Shown one piece after another: positions 9,604 to 19,321 of a DNA stretch of 64,000 nt. The notes beneath the pieces were generated by a model. It made no database searches, was not told the origin of the DNA, and saw only the letters and a program-made list of their open reading frames with translations. The stretch is from NCBI GenBank assembly GCA_963205185.1, contig CAUJHZ010000063.1:57636-121635 (forward strand), in the 5' to 3' direction. The position numbers and the translations under genes are program-made. The first letter of the stretch is position 1, and each line of letters begins with the position of its first letter. Source of the DNA: Planctomycetota bacterium (GTDB taxonomy: Bacteria > Planctomycetota > Phycisphaerae > Phycisphaerales > UBA5793).

Positions 9604-10509
9604 ATGGAATTTCTGTCTTTGCGTCGTTCTGGCACCTCATCCGCTCTGGCGGTCGCCTGCTTTGCCGTAGCGCTGGCGGGCTCGCCGCTTCTCGCCCAGG
9701 ATCATCCCACCGAGCACCCCACCGGCGAGCATCCCAAGGCGGAGGCGGCTTCGGTCCCCGAGGCTAAGGAGGTCATCGCCCGCTACGTCAAGGCGATCGG
9801 CGGCGAGAGCGCCCTGCGCAGCCACACCTCGCGCATGATGAAGGGGCAGATGACCTTCCCCGACGGCATGGGCGGCGAAATGTCCGCTGATCTGGCCATC
9901 TACTCCGCGGCGCCCAACAAGATGCTCTTCGAGTTTTCGATGGAAGGCTACGGCGAGATGAAGCAGGGCTACGACGGCGAGGTTGCATGGGTGATCGATC
10001 CCATGATGGGCACCAACATCCTCGACGGAGCCGAACTCGAGCAGATGCGCGACCAGGCCGACTTCTACCCCGAACTCAACTACGACAAGCGCTACAAGTC
10101 GATGGAGACCATTGACGAGCGCGAGTTCGACGGCGTCAAGTGTTACGCCCTCAAGATGGTTGACAATTCCGACAGTGAATCGACCCACTTCTTCGAAACC
10201 GAATCGGGTCTGCTGCGCGGCATGTCGCAAACCCAGGAGGGGCCGATGGGGCCGATGGACATGACCAACATCAACAAGGAATACAAGGAGTTCGGCGGCG
10301 TCAAAATGCCCGTCCGCACCGAGATCGAGATGATGGGCGCCACCCGCGTGCTCACCTTCACGACCATCGAACTCGACAACGTCCCGGCCGAGAAGTTCGA
10401 ACTCCCCGCCGAAATCAAGGCGCTCGTCGAGAAGCAGAACGCCGGCGGCGATGAAGAGGCCGAAGGCGAAGAGGAAGACAAGCCCGAGCCGGCCAAAGAC
10501 GGCGGCTGA
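9604..10509 (+). CDS. Secreted LolA-like / outer-membrane lipoprotein-sorting-like protein
   Basis: The start is taken as ATG 9604 because it follows AAGGAACC and opens a clear signal peptide ending near SPLLAQ. The protein then has 301 residues. The mature part runs from a helix (EAKEVIARYVKAIGGESALR) into alternating strands with MKGQMTFPDGMGG, the pattern of periplasmic LolA/LolB-fold proteins seen in planctomycetes. The C-terminus ends in an acidic, lysine-mixed low-complexity tail. It probably binds a lipid-like ligand in the periplasm, but no ligand or partner can be read from the sequence. The gene is divergent from metH and ends at a strong terminator shared with the convergent sulfotransferase. 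Confidence 0.65.
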   Translation: MEFLSLRRSGTSSALAVACFAVALAGSPLLAQDHPTEHPTGEHPKAEAASVPEAKEVIARYVKAIGGESALRSHTSRMMKGQMTFPDGMGGEMSADLAIYSAAPNKMLFEFSMEGYGEMKQGYDGEVAWVIDPMMGTNILDGAELEQMRDQADFYPELNYDKRYKSMETIDEREFDGVKCYALKMVDNSDSESTHFFETESGLLRGMSQTQEGPMGPMDMTNINKEYKEFGGVKMPVRTEIEMMGATRVLTFTTIELDNVPAEKFELPAEIKALVEKQNAGGDEEAEGEEEDKPEPAKDGG

Positions 10510-10552
10510 TCGGCCGCGGACCGGTTTCGGCCACAACAGCTCGCAATCAGGA

Positions 10553-10587
10553 GCCAGGCGCCGAGATGGCGCCTGGCGCCTTTTCTT
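10553..10587. terminator. Rho-independent terminator between convergent genes
   Basis: A perfect 10-bp stem (GCCAGGCGCC / GGCGCCTGGC) with loop GAGAT is followed by GCC and TTTTCTT on the plus strand. It ends the secreted-protein gene and also sits at the end of the minus-strand sulfotransferase. Confidence 0.85.
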
Positions 10588-12205
10588 ATCGGGGCGTGAT
10601 TGGCGGGCGCGAGCCGAATCGGTAGGCCGTGGCGGCGCCCATGAAGATGAGAAACAGGCTCATGCCCGTGAGCAGTTCCTGCCGCGTGGAGACGAGCAGG
10701 TCGCGCGCGCTGACGTGCTGCCGCGTCGGGTCGTAGCGCTTGTAATACGCCCAGCGCGTGTTGGGCACGGCCACGCTCAGCGCCACGACGACGGTCAGCA
10801 CCGCGCAGAACCAACCCAGCCGCGCCGAGCCCGCCCGCGCCAGGCGCAGCGCCACCGCGCCGATGATGATCCCCACCGGCCAGGCGAACGCGTCGTAGCG
10901 ATTGAGCGTCTGCCGGACCATCCAGTGCCAGAGCAGGCCCAGCAGCACGGCGGCGATGATCGACCCCGTCCACGCCTGCCACGTCCGGTCGCGCGGCGCC
11001 GCGGCATCATCGGGCTCAGGTTGCGAACACGGCGCCGCAGCCGGCTGGTCGTGGCCGAACGCCGTCACGATGAACTCGAGCCGCTCATCCACGACGACCA
11101 TGGCACGCTTCGCATGATTCGAATCCGACGCGGGCCGGTAGTCGCGCACCGAGTGCAGATAGCGGCCGGCGCTGCGCTCGACGTCGCGCGTCCAGGCGAG
11201 ATCGAGCGCGCGATACGCCGCCTGCATCTCGCCGATCGGATCGGCGCGGAGGTCCTCGTAGCGCATCTCGTGCAACTGGCCCGGCGGAATCAGGCGGCGC
11301 GATTCGAGATACGCCCGCTCGGTCTGCGCGTACTCGCCGATCACGCGCTGCCGCAGCATTTCATCATCCGGCGGATCTTCGAGATGAAAGATCGACAGCC
11401 GCTTGAGCATCGCCACGTTCGAGTTGACCACGTCGATCGGGTCTCGGCTGATGTGAATGAACCGCACGCGCTCGCGGCCGAGCAGGCGCTGCAGTTCCGG
11501 CACGCGTGCCGTGTGGCTGGGCGACTTGAGCAGCAGGGGGCGGGTCGGCGCCACGGCGGTGAGTTTGCGCAAGAAAGCCCACTGCACGTAGCGCCAGCGC
11601 TCGATCTCGCGCGCGGTGAGGCCATCGAGGAAGTGGAAGCGCCGGTCGGAGTCATAGCGCGACGGTGCGACGAGCCGGCCGCGCAGGCTCGAAGCGCACG
11701 CCCAGTTGTGGCAGGCGAAATCGTCTTCGGCGGGCCAGTCGGGGCCGAAGGCGACGTCATCCTGCGGCCGGCGGCTGGCGAGGAACGGCACGAGAAACAG
11801 CCGCAGAAACATCCAGCTGGCCACGAATCCCTGCGGCGCCGTCACGTGCGCCCATCGCGGCGTGATGAAGCGCGAGTCGCAGTTGAGCAGGTAATGCAGG
11901 TGCGTCGTGCCCGTGCGGAAGTAGCCGAGGATGACCACCGCGCCCGGGGCATGATCGAGCGAGCCGCCGCTTGATTGAAACGACATGTTCAGCCATGGCG
12001 AGAGAAGCAGGCGCTCGGGCAAGGTGATGGTCGTACCGACGAGCGACGTACCCAGCCCCGCGGCGAGGCGCAGCCAGTAGCGCGGCGGCACGTGCAGCGG
12101 CGGCGAAAGCAGCAGCCGCGCCCACGCATCCAAGGGCGCCAGCGCCATGAAGTGCGGGTACGGAAAGGCAATGGGAGAGGTTCGAGGTTCGCGCGCGTCA
12201 GTCAT
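10586..12205 (-). CDS. Sulfotransferase with C-terminal membrane domain
   Basis: The start is placed at ATG 12205, giving 539 residues. The N-terminal two thirds is a PAPS-dependent sulfotransferase: the 5'-phosphosulfate loop GYFRTGTTHLHYLL lies at about 94-107, and the 3'-phosphate motif RDPIDVVNSNVAM at about 270. After residue 400 the protein changes to a hydrophobic segment with about four transmembrane helices (for example TGSIIAAVLLGLLWHWMV). This anchors it to the membrane, with the catalytic domain probably cytosolic. The domain pairing is seen in planctomycetes. The acceptor substrate is unknown; a cell-surface glycan or lipid is plausible given the neighbouring ArnT-like glycosyltransferase, which is divergently transcribed. 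Confidence 0.85.
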   Translation of the reverse strand: MTDAREPRTSPIAFPYPHFMALAPLDAWARLLLSPPLHVPPRYWLRLAAGLGTSLVGTTITLPERLLLSPWLNMSFQSSGGSLDHAPGAVVILGYFRTGTTHLHYLLNCDSRFITPRWAHVTAPQGFVASWMFLRLFLVPFLASRRPQDDVAFGPDWPAEDDFACHNWACASSLRGRLVAPSRYDSDRRFHFLDGLTAREIERWRYVQWAFLRKLTAVAPTRPLLLKSPSHTARVPELQRLLGRERVRFIHISRDPIDVVNSNVAMLKRLSIFHLEDPPDDEMLRQRVIGEYAQTERAYLESRRLIPPGQLHEMRYEDLRADPIGEMQAAYRALDLAWTRDVERSAGRYLHSVRDYRPASDSNHAKRAMVVVDERLEFIVTAFGHDQPAAAPCSQPEPDDAAAPRDRTWQAWTGSIIAAVLLGLLWHWMVRQTLNRYDAFAWPVGIIIGAVALRLARAGSARLGWFCAVLTVVVALSVAVPNTRWAYYKRYDPTRQHVSARDLLVSTRQELLTGMSLFLIFMGAATAYRFGSRPPITPR

Positions 12206-12315
12206 CCGGCAGGAAAGATTAGCCGCGGCGAGTGGCAAGGCGCATGGGGCCGTCAGCGCCCGCACCGACGGCGCGCGCTTTGGCGAGGTGGGGGAGTGAT
12301 CTACACTGCCATCTC

Positions 12316-13989
12316 ATGCCCGCCGCCGCAACATCCGGTGCATCGCTGCGACCCTGGCCCACGGTGCTGCTGCTGGCCTTGTGCGCGCTGCTTTACCTGC
12401 CGGGCCTACGGTCGCTGCCGGTCGTGGACCGCGATGAGGCCCGCTTCGCGCAGGCCACGCGGCAGATGATCGAGTCGGGCGATTACATCACCGTTCGATT
12501 CCAGGATGAGCCGCGCCACAAGAAGCCCGTCGGCGTGCACTGGGCGCAGGCGGTCGCAGTCAGATCGCTCGCCTCGCTTGCGGCTGAGAACGACATCTGG
12601 CCGTATCGGTTGCCGTCGGTGCTGGGCGCAGCGCTGGCGGTGTGGCTGCTGTACTTCTTCCTTCGCTCGGTCGCGGGCGAGGGCGCGGCGCTGCTGGCCG
12701 CGGCGCTGCTGGCGTCAAGCCTGCTGCTGAGTGTCGAAGCGCGCCTGGCGACTACCGATGCGCTGCTGCTCGCGTGCGTCATCGCGGCCCAGGGCGCGCT
12801 CATGCGCCGGCTGTTGGCGACGGGGCAGCATCCGCTCGCCTGGTCGCTGGTCTTCTGGGCGGCCCAGGCGCTCGGTGTGCTCATCAAGGGGCCGATCGCG
12901 CCGCTGATTTCCATTCTCACACTGGCGGCCATGCGCCTGAGCGGCTTGCGCATCGCGCCGCTGCGCCTGCTGCACGCGTGGATCGGCCTGCCGCTGGCCC
13001 TGCTCATCATTCTGCCGTGGGTGATCGCCGTGTCGCGCGCCACGGGCGGCTCGTTCTTCGTCGATGCGCTCGCGGGCGATCTGTTTCCCAAACTCGTTTC
13101 AGGGCAGGAGTCGCACGGGTTCCCGCCGGGCTATTACCTGCTGCTCGTCACGCTGACTTTCTGGCCCGGCTCGCTGCTGGCGGGCTTCGCGGTGCGCAGC
13201 GCGTGGCGGGAGAAGACCGAGCCGCTCACGCGCTTCATGCTCGCGTGGCTTGTGCCGGCGTGGGTGGTGTTTGAACTGGTGCCGACCAAGTTGCCGCATT
13301 ACGTCCTGCCGCTCTATCCGGCGCTGGCGGCGCTGACGGCGGTGCAGGCCGTGCGCTGGGCGGCGCTGCCGATGGACCCACAGCAGCCCAGCCGGCGCTC
13401 GCTGCTCATCGGCTGGGCGTTGTGGTCGCTCGTCACGCTCGCGCTGGCGGCCGTGATCATCGCGCTGCCCGCCGCGCTTGATGGGCGGCTCGAGTCGTGG
13501 TCGCTGGTCGCGGCAGGCGGCTCGCTGCTGTGCGCGACAATCGGCGTTGCCGCAGTCCGCCGGCTCGATGCAGCTCCGGCGGCGCTGGGCCTGCTCGCCT
13601 TGTGCGCGGCGCTGCTGGTCGGGCCGACGATGATGTTCGTTCTGCCGCGCACCGATGCGCTCTGGCCCACGCGCTCAATCACGCGACTGATCGAAGATCG
13701 CGGGCTTTCCGGCGATCAATCCTGGGCCGCGGTGGGCGATCACGAGCCGAGCCTGGTGTTCGCACTCGGCACGCCCACCCGACTGCTCGGCCCCGCCCGC
13801 GCCGCCGAGGCGCTGAGCAGCGGCCAGGTGCAGGGCGTGATCATCGACAGCGCGAAGCGCGAGGCGTTCGACGCCCGCGCGCTGCAACTTGATCTGCAGA
13901 TCGAGTCGCTCGGCGCCGTGCGCGGCGTGCTCATCTCCAAGGGGCGCTGGATCGATCTCCAGGTGCTGAGGCGCGCCGGCGATCAATAA
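12316..13989 (+). CDS. ArnT-like / GT39-GT83 family membrane glycosyltransferase
   Basis: From ATG 12316 the protein has 557 residues and about 11-12 hydrophobic helices. The first external loop carries the family signature PVVDRDEARFAQAT followed by GDYITVRFQ and HKKPVGVHWAQA, in which the acidic pair is the usual catalytic site. Enzymes of this type transfer a sugar from a polyprenyl-phosphate carrier to lipid A, lipid or protein on the periplasmic side. The soluble C-terminus is typical. The exact donor and acceptor cannot be told from sequence. It is divergent from the sulfotransferase, suggesting a shared surface-modification theme. Confidence 0.85.
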   Translation: MPAAATSGASLRPWPTVLLLALCALLYLPGLRSLPVVDRDEARFAQATRQMIESGDYITVRFQDEPRHKKPVGVHWAQAVAVRSLASLAAENDIWPYRLPSVLGAALAVWLLYFFLRSVAGEGAALLAAALLASSLLLSVEARLATTDALLLACVIAAQGALMRRLLATGQHPLAWSLVFWAAQALGVLIKGPIAPLISILTLAAMRLSGLRIAPLRLLHAWIGLPLALLIILPWVIAVSRATGGSFFVDALAGDLFPKLVSGQESHGFPPGYYLLLVTLTFWPGSLLAGFAVRSAWREKTEPLTRFMLAWLVPAWVVFELVPTKLPHYVLPLYPALAALTAVQAVRWAALPMDPQQPSRRSLLIGWALWSLVTLALAAVIIALPAALDGRLESWSLVAAGGSLLCATIGVAAVRRLDAAPAALGLLALCAALLVGPTMMFVLPRTDALWPTRSITRLIEDRGLSGDQSWAAVGDHEPSLVFALGTPTRLLGPARAAEALSSGQVQGVIIDSAKREAFDARALQLDLQIESLGAVRGVLISKGRWIDLQVLRRAGDQ

Positions 13990-14699
13990 GCCGCCCTGCC
14001 CGGCGTGGCGCGTGCGGATGAACCCGATCGTCCGCGTCGGGGGTGCGCTTTTATCGGCCAGAGCATCAGGCCCAGCCACGCGAGCAGCGCTGCGCCCGCG
14101 ATCGTCGCCGCGCGCTGCCACGCCTGCGGTTCGATCTGCACCGAGGTGCGGCTGATGTGCAGCCACAGCGAGGTGACCGGCGACCAGTGCAGCCAGCGGC
14201 TCTGGCCGATCGTGTCAAACGTGCTCGAGGTCGCCGCGGCCAGCGGCGCGGCTCCGGCGATGAGCACGCAAAGCAGCATCATGAGCCCCCGGTGCCGCCG
14301 CCCGGCGCCCGCGGTGCCGATGGCGATCAGCGCCGCGTAGAGCAGGCCCCACGCGAAGATCGTCAGGTCGATGAGCAGCACATCCAGCGCCGACCACTGC
14401 GTGGGCACGCGCATCGGCCAGAGCAGCACCTGCAGCGTCGCAAAAATCGCCGCCCAGTCCAGCAGCGGCAGCAGGCGCGGCGTATGCGCGGGCCGCAGCA
14501 CGAGCCGGTACAGCGGCCAGACGATCGTGATGCCCAGCATCACGCTGAGCATCATCCGCTTGGATGCGGTCATGTACATCGCGATCGACGGCTGCATGCC
14601 CCAGCGCCAGCCGAAGGCCATGATCCACGACGCCAGCAGCCACAGCGACCACCACAACAGCAGGGCCCGAGGCAGACGAAGATGGCGCGGCAGGATCAC
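13983..14699 (-). CDS. Integral membrane protein of unknown function
   Basis: The likely start is GTG 14699, giving about 238 residues; the frame is open up to 14786. The sequence is dominated by six to seven hydrophobic segments, starting ALLLWWSLWLLASWIMAF, with no motif I recognise. The end overlaps the convergent glycosyltransferase gene by seven bases. A role alongside the surface-modification genes is possible but unsupported. Confidence 0.6.
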   Translation of the reverse strand: MILPRHLRLPRALLLWWSLWLLASWIMAFGWRWGMQPSIAMYMTASKRMMLSVMLGITIVWPLYRLVLRPAHTPRLLPLLDWAAIFATLQVLLWPMRVPTQWSALDVLLIDLTIFAWGLLYAALIAIGTAGAGRRHRGLMMLLCVLIAGAAPLAAATSSTFDTIGQSRWLHWSPVTSLWLHISRTSVQIEPQAWQRAATIAGAALLAWLGLMLWPIKAHPRRGRSGSSARATPGRAAY

Positions 14700-14937
14700 G
14701 GGGGAGTTTAGGGCCCTGGCCGAAGCGCGTGACACGGGCGCCCAAATCCCTGCCCAACGACAGCGTGCTCGGCACGAGAAATCCACCCTGATCGAGTGTC
14801 GCTTTATCGCTTTGCTCTCGACGATGCGGCCGTCTGCTGGTACCTTGGAGCAGCGTCACAGAATGCTGTCGCCCCTTGGTCTGGGTGGCCGCTGGTCGCA
14901 GAGGCTACGGCCACCAATCTCAGTCGATATTGCGGTG

Positions 14938-14991
14938 GATGGAGTCACCATCTTGTCGATGGCGACTCGTCGCCGCCTTCTTCGAAGGAGG
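14938..14991 (+). promoter_or_regulatory. Three consecutive hairpins over the ribosome-binding site
   Basis: Just upstream of ATG 14998 there are three small stems: GATGG-AGTCA-CCATC (14938-14952), GGCGAC-TC-GTCGCC (14961-14974) and CCTTC-TTC-GAAGG (14976-14988). The last one pairs part of the strong Shine-Dalgarno sequence AAGGAGG (14985-14991). Such a leader could limit translation. Confidence 0.4.
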
Positions 14992-14997
14992 CGTCCT

Positions 14998-15195
14998 ATG
15001 AGACGTCCTTTCAAGCGCGTTCACGGTGGATTCTCGACCATCTCGCTGCTCGGAGCCAGTACAATCTTGCTGGCGGCTTCGGGTGAGACCGTGTGGCACG
15101 CCAACTCGGCGGCCACATCGGAGGGACGGTGGGCCGCACCGACAGTCGGGGTGGAAGCCGCTGCTGCCGCCGGTTCGGCGACCAGCGCGGCGTAA
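14998..15195 (+). CDS. Short secretory peptide, possibly the detached signal region of the next gene
   Basis: An ATG at 14998, six bases after AAGGAGG, opens a 65-residue frame starting MRRPFKRVHGG. It is followed by a hydrophobic stretch FSTISLLGASTILLAA, then an alanine-rich end. It stops at TAA 15193-15195. The next coding region begins at ATG 15208 in exactly the same frame, four sense codons after the TAA. The downstream protein lacks its own signal peptide, so the pair most likely was one gene, now split by a nonsense codon. Other possibilities are a translationally coupled pair, stop-codon readthrough or a sequence error. The GGF-hydrophobic layout is faintly prepilin-like but lacks Glu5. 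Confidence 0.55.
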   Translation: MRRPFKRVHGGFSTISLLGASTILLAASGETVWHANSAATSEGRWAAPTVGVEAAAAAGSATSAA

Positions 15196-15207
15196 GAGGT
15201 TGCCTCG

Positions 15208-17643
15208 ATGACCGCGCCGATCTTCAAACCGTTCGTGCTCGTGCGCATCCCGCTGCCCAGCGGCTATTCATCCGGCGAAGTGATGGATGTCAATGAGTCC
15301 GGCCATGCCGTTGGCTGGATGCACCATGACAACCAGAATCGAGATCACGGCTTCTACTTCGACCCGGCGGCCGGCGTCACAATTCTCGATATCGATACGC
15401 AACAGCACGACTCCGCCACGGCCTACGCAATCTCCGATGAGGCCACGCCGGAGATTGCAGGCGCCGTCATGTGGAAAGGACAGCCCAACTACCTCCGAGC
15501 CTGCACCTGGGACGGCCCCAGCGGCGATCTCGAAGTTCCCTTCGCCGGCGGCGTGGTCAGCGAGGCATTCGCAACGGCGACTGTGAGCAACACACAAACG
15601 CTCGCAGGGCGCTATGAATTTTCGTCGCAATCGCGATCGGTCGTGTACAACGGCAGCCTCGCCTACCCGGCTTCTGGTATCGAGGGCGAGGCCCGGGATG
15701 TCAACTCGAGCGGCAAGGTCGTCGGCTGGCACACGGTGAGCAGCGTATCGCACGCGTACGCATGGGTACCCAGCACTACGACGGACATTCATCCGAACCC
15801 GTACGATGCGAGCGGAGCGTTTGCGATCAACGACTCGGGCTACATCGGCGGTTGGGTGGATGACGAGGGCGACATCCTCCCAGCTCTGTGGACGCCTCTG
15901 ACCCCGGGGGTTTACACCGTGGAGCCGTTCGATGATGCGGGAGCGGACGCCACGGTGACAGCCATCAACGGAGAGGGGGAGATGGCGATCATGCGCACCG
16001 ACGCTACGCCGGGCGTGGCGATCTGGAGCAAGCGCGCCAGCGTCAATCATGCTGATCTGCTCGACAATGTCACGCTTATGCGCGGTGGGAGCGACCTGAT
16101 CTACAGCGCTCATGCGATCAACGATGATGGCTGGATCGGCGGCAGTTATCTTGCAGGAGGCACCGGCGATCCGCTGCCGTGCCTCGTCATTCCCTACGAC
16201 ATCAACAACAACGGCGAGTCGGACTATCGTGAGATACTCGACGGCGTCGAGGACGATCTGAACGAGAACTGGCTCATCGACTGGGCGGAGGACATGCGAG
16301 TAGGATTGCACGCGCCCGGTCCGGCGGACCGTCCGGAAGGCGGTCTCGATCCAGTGCAGGTGGTGAGGACGCGCATCAACATCAAGCCGCGGGAAGGCGT
16401 CGGGCCAGAAGGAATAGTCGATGACATCTACATCGACGAAGTGGTCAATCCAGCGGTCGACTGCGAGCCCTGCGAACGCTTCACGGAATACGTCGACGGC
16501 TGGGGCACTGGCGCTGTCCGACCCAGCCCGGCGACGGATGAACAGTCTGAGATCATCGCTCGTGTCCATTCACTCATGGGCGAGAACGATGAGGATTGGG
16601 GCGACCACGAAGGGCTGCCGGCGAACACCACGGTCCGGGCTGAGGCGCTGGAGGACATCCACTCGTTCGGCTACCGCTTCGCGCGTTGCATCGACTGGCT
16701 CCAGTGGGGCAATGAGTCCTATGGTGGCGCCGCAGGGTACGGATTCCGCTACACGGACGTTCCATCCTGTTCGTGGGATCCTGAACAGGGTCCAAGCCCG
16801 TACCGGCTCTTCAGCAGCCTGCCCAGTGATGATTGCCGGGAGACCGCGCTCGACCTAATACTCGAGTGGCAGGTCGAACAGATGTGGGCGGCGCTTGAAG
16901 GGTCGGCGCTCGCGGGCCGGCCGCTGCGGATGACCAGTTCCGGCGTTGCCATGATCAGCGTCATGAATGGCTACGGCTGCGAGAACAATCCGGTCGGCTG
17001 CAAAGTCGTCTCGCGTGTGAGTGAGACGTGCAATGCGAATCAGATGTACTTCGCCCAGCACATGCACTACGAAGTCATCTCACACGTGCAGCAGACGATC
17101 GAGAAGCTCACGGGCACGGGCAACTTCACGTCGCCGCCCTGGGATGTGCCCAACTGGCGCGTCTGCACGGAACTCGGCGCAGCGGCAAACTTCGAACACG
17201 AATGGTGGTCGGCTACGAGCAACTACTGGTTCAATCAGTACAAGGACTACTTCTTCGAGAACCGCGATGCGCCGGACTTTCTCTGGGAGGAGTTCATCGA
17301 CAGGTGGGCGGGAATCGATGCACACAATGGCCAATTCACTGACGGCATCGATCTCGACTCTGTGCTGAACTCGCTCGCAGCGGGCGGATTCGTTACCGCC
17401 TGCCACAGCGCGCTCCAGTTCGACTCCGGCACCGAGGCGGCCCCGAGCCGCCACCAGGTCGAGGGCCTTCGCGCCACGCAATTGATCGACCCGGAGAACA
17501 TGACGGAGCGGCAATACCTGTTCACTCCAGTCTCCGACTGGTACCTCGACCAGTACGCCGCGCCAGCGCACAAGATCCAGAACTTCAATCCCCATCCGAC
17601 TTCCTGCGATCCCGAGCACACATGTCCGGGCTGCTCGCAGTAA
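15208..17643 (+). CDS. HAF-repeat protein with EF-hand-like segment and unknown C-terminal domain
   Basis: The 811-residue protein begins with HAF-type repeats (probable extracellular repeat family). Copies such as DVNESGHAVGW, DVNSSGKVVGW, AINDSGYIGGW and AINDDGWIGG recur about every 45-55 residues and probably form a beta-propeller. A dockerin/EF-hand-like calcium motif DINNNGESDYREI follows. The last 400 residues are an aromatic- and cysteine-containing domain I cannot place. The protein should act outside the cell, but its signal peptide is separated from it by an in-frame TAA (see 14998-15195). The tandem neighbour at 17714 is another HAF protein. AAGAGG precedes the ATG, so independent initiation is possible. 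Confidence 0.65.
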   Translation: MTAPIFKPFVLVRIPLPSGYSSGEVMDVNESGHAVGWMHHDNQNRDHGFYFDPAAGVTILDIDTQQHDSATAYAISDEATPEIAGAVMWKGQPNYLRACTWDGPSGDLEVPFAGGVVSEAFATATVSNTQTLAGRYEFSSQSRSVVYNGSLAYPASGIEGEARDVNSSGKVVGWHTVSSVSHAYAWVPSTTTDIHPNPYDASGAFAINDSGYIGGWVDDEGDILPALWTPLTPGVYTVEPFDDAGADATVTAINGEGEMAIMRTDATPGVAIWSKRASVNHADLLDNVTLMRGGSDLIYSAHAINDDGWIGGSYLAGGTGDPLPCLVIPYDINNNGESDYREILDGVEDDLNENWLIDWAEDMRVGLHAPGPADRPEGGLDPVQVVRTRINIKPREGVGPEGIVDDIYIDEVVNPAVDCEPCERFTEYVDGWGTGAVRPSPATDEQSEIIARVHSLMGENDEDWGDHEGLPANTTVRAEALEDIHSFGYRFARCIDWLQWGNESYGGAAGYGFRYTDVPSCSWDPEQGPSPYRLFSSLPSDDCRETALDLILEWQVEQMWAALEGSALAGRPLRMTSSGVAMISVMNGYGCENNPVGCKVVSRVSETCNANQMYFAQHMHYEVISHVQQTIEKLTGTGNFTSPPWDVPNWRVCTELGAAANFEHEWWSATSNYWFNQYKDYFFENRDAPDFLWEEFIDRWAGIDAHNGQFTDGIDLDSVLNSLAAGGFVTACHSALQFDSGTEAAPSRHQVEGLRATQLIDPENMTERQYLFTPVSDWYLDQYAAPAHKIQNFNPHPTSCDPEHTCPGCSQ

Positions 17644-17713
17644 CGTTTGCGGTTTGCGCGCGTTGGGAGGAGCCAGCGCCCCTCCCAACGATTCATTGCT
17701 AGAGGGCATTGAA

Positions 17714-19072
17714 ATGAGAACAAGTGTCTGCAATTTCGTGCCGATTCTGATCGGCGCTGTAGCCGGATCGGCGATGACTGCATCTGGACAGGAGATCCGG
17801 TATGCGCTTTTCCGTCTTCCGCCGCTCAATCCCGATGATCCTGCTTCAGCGCCGTACGCACTTAATGGGCCGGGGCAGTTGTGCGGTTCGGCTGTATCTT
17901 CCTCACGCGACATCCATGCCGCTATTTGGGAGTTTGACAGGGCCTTGGATCTCGGTGCGATCGGTGGCGACAACAGTGAAGCGCTTGGCATCAATGACCT
18001 CGGGGAAGCCGTTGGGTGGACTGGTCGAGGCCCAAGCGACGGTCGGGCGTTCCTCTGGCAGAATAACCAAATGATTGACCTGGGGACACTAGGCGGTCAA
18101 TTCAGCGCCGGATACGGAGTCAACAATCTGACGCAGATCGTCGGTTGGGCGGGGAACGCAATTGGATCGAGTGATGCGTTTCTCTGGGAGAACGGCGAGA
18201 TGCGCGCCTTGCCAAGCCTTGTGGAAGGACGACCGCACTCCGCCAGAGCCATAAACGAGCATGGCCAGATCGTCGGAGACGCTTGGCCCGAGTCCTCGGA
18301 AGTTGCGGTCATCTGGGAGGACGGGCAGGTATTCCAGCTACCCCACCTCGGCGACAGTCCCAGTATTGCTCTCGCAATCAACGACAACGGCCAGGCAGTC
18401 GGCCAGTCGTGGATGAGTGGAAAGACACACGCGGCGGCGTGGGTGAATCGCCAGGTGTTCGACCTCCATCGCGCCGGGCTCGGCAAACACAGCTCAGCGT
18501 GGGGAATCAACAACCTCGGCCACGTCGTCGGCTGGGTCGGCGAACAACCTATTTCGACGAGGGCCTTCCTCTGGACGCAGGCGACAGGGATGCAGACTCT
18601 CGATCCGATGGTCCCGCCGCGCCTGCGCGAGGATTGGACGCTCACCTTCGCGCGCGACATCAATGACGCCGGGCAGATCGCAACGCAAGGCGTAATTCGC
18701 GGGCGCCCGCTCACGCTCTACGCCTTTCTCCTCAGCCCCGTCAGCCCCTCGATGGAAATGACCGCTCCCGCGCCCGGAGCCGCCGGCGTCGCCAACACCA
18801 TCACCGTCAGCAGCGTCACGCCCGGTGCGCGGGTGACGTTCCTCTACTCCCGCCACGGCGGCGGGACGCCGATTCCCGGCTGCGACCTACAGCAGAACGC
18901 GTTGCAACTCGACAGCCCGACGATCATCGGCAGCGCGATCGCCGACTCCAACGGTGTCGCGTCGATCACGCGCTCCGTCCCCCTCCTCGCCCGCGGCCAG
19001 ACCATCCTCTTCCAGGCCGTGGTCCAGAACGAGTGCGCGATCACTCAGTTGGTAGTGCATGAGTTTGAGTGA
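17714..19072 (+). CDS. Secreted HAF-repeat protein
   Basis: The start ATG 17714 gives 452 residues with a signal peptide ending near AMTASG. At least seven HAF repeats follow, each with the core GINDLGEAVGW-type sequence and a FLW tail (for example YGVNNLTQIVGWAGNA and AINDNGQAVGQSW). These repeats are typical of extracellular planctomycete proteins and likely make a propeller. The last 100 residues form a separate beta-rich domain with two cysteines (GCDL and NECAI) that distantly resembles the C-terminal domain shared by the proteins at 54.0 and 56.3 kb. Function is unknown. It lies 70 bases after the larger HAF gene. Confidence 0.75.
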   Translation: MRTSVCNFVPILIGAVAGSAMTASGQEIRYALFRLPPLNPDDPASAPYALNGPGQLCGSAVSSSRDIHAAIWEFDRALDLGAIGGDNSEALGINDLGEAVGWTGRGPSDGRAFLWQNNQMIDLGTLGGQFSAGYGVNNLTQIVGWAGNAIGSSDAFLWENGEMRALPSLVEGRPHSARAINEHGQIVGDAWPESSEVAVIWEDGQVFQLPHLGDSPSIALAINDNGQAVGQSWMSGKTHAAAWVNRQVFDLHRAGLGKHSSAWGINNLGHVVGWVGEQPISTRAFLWTQATGMQTLDPMVPPRLREDWTLTFARDINDAGQIATQGVIRGRPLTLYAFLLSPVSPSMEMTAPAPGAAGVANTITVSSVTPGARVTFLYSRHGGGTPIPGCDLQQNALQLDSPTIIGSAIADSNGVASITRSVPLLARGQTILFQAVVQNECAITQLVVHEFE

Positions 19073-19200
19073 AAGATGCAAGGGACCAGGCACTTGGCAC
19101 GAGGCACTAGGGAAAGGCATCAAGGCATCGCGCAGAGGCATTAGGCACTTGGCACTAGGCGTTAGGGAAAGGCATCGAGGCGCCAAGGCATCGAGGCAGC
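19073..19200. repeat. AGGCATCAAGGCATC / AGGCACTTGGCAC short-repeat tract
   Basis: The intergenic tract consists of degenerate 8-9 base units (GGCATCAAG, GGCACTAGG, GGCATCGAG). The same unit family recurs at 3641-3685 (opposite strand) and 28434-28466, each time just after a gene end. Confidence 0.7.
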
Positions 19201-19321
19201 AAGTAGCTCCAGTTCGGCTCTGCTTTCTCCTGTCTCCCCTCACCTCTCTCGGCGCTTCGCCACCTCTCTCGGCGCTTCGCCGCCGGTCACCCCGGCTCTT
19301 CGCCGGACCGTATCATGCCCG

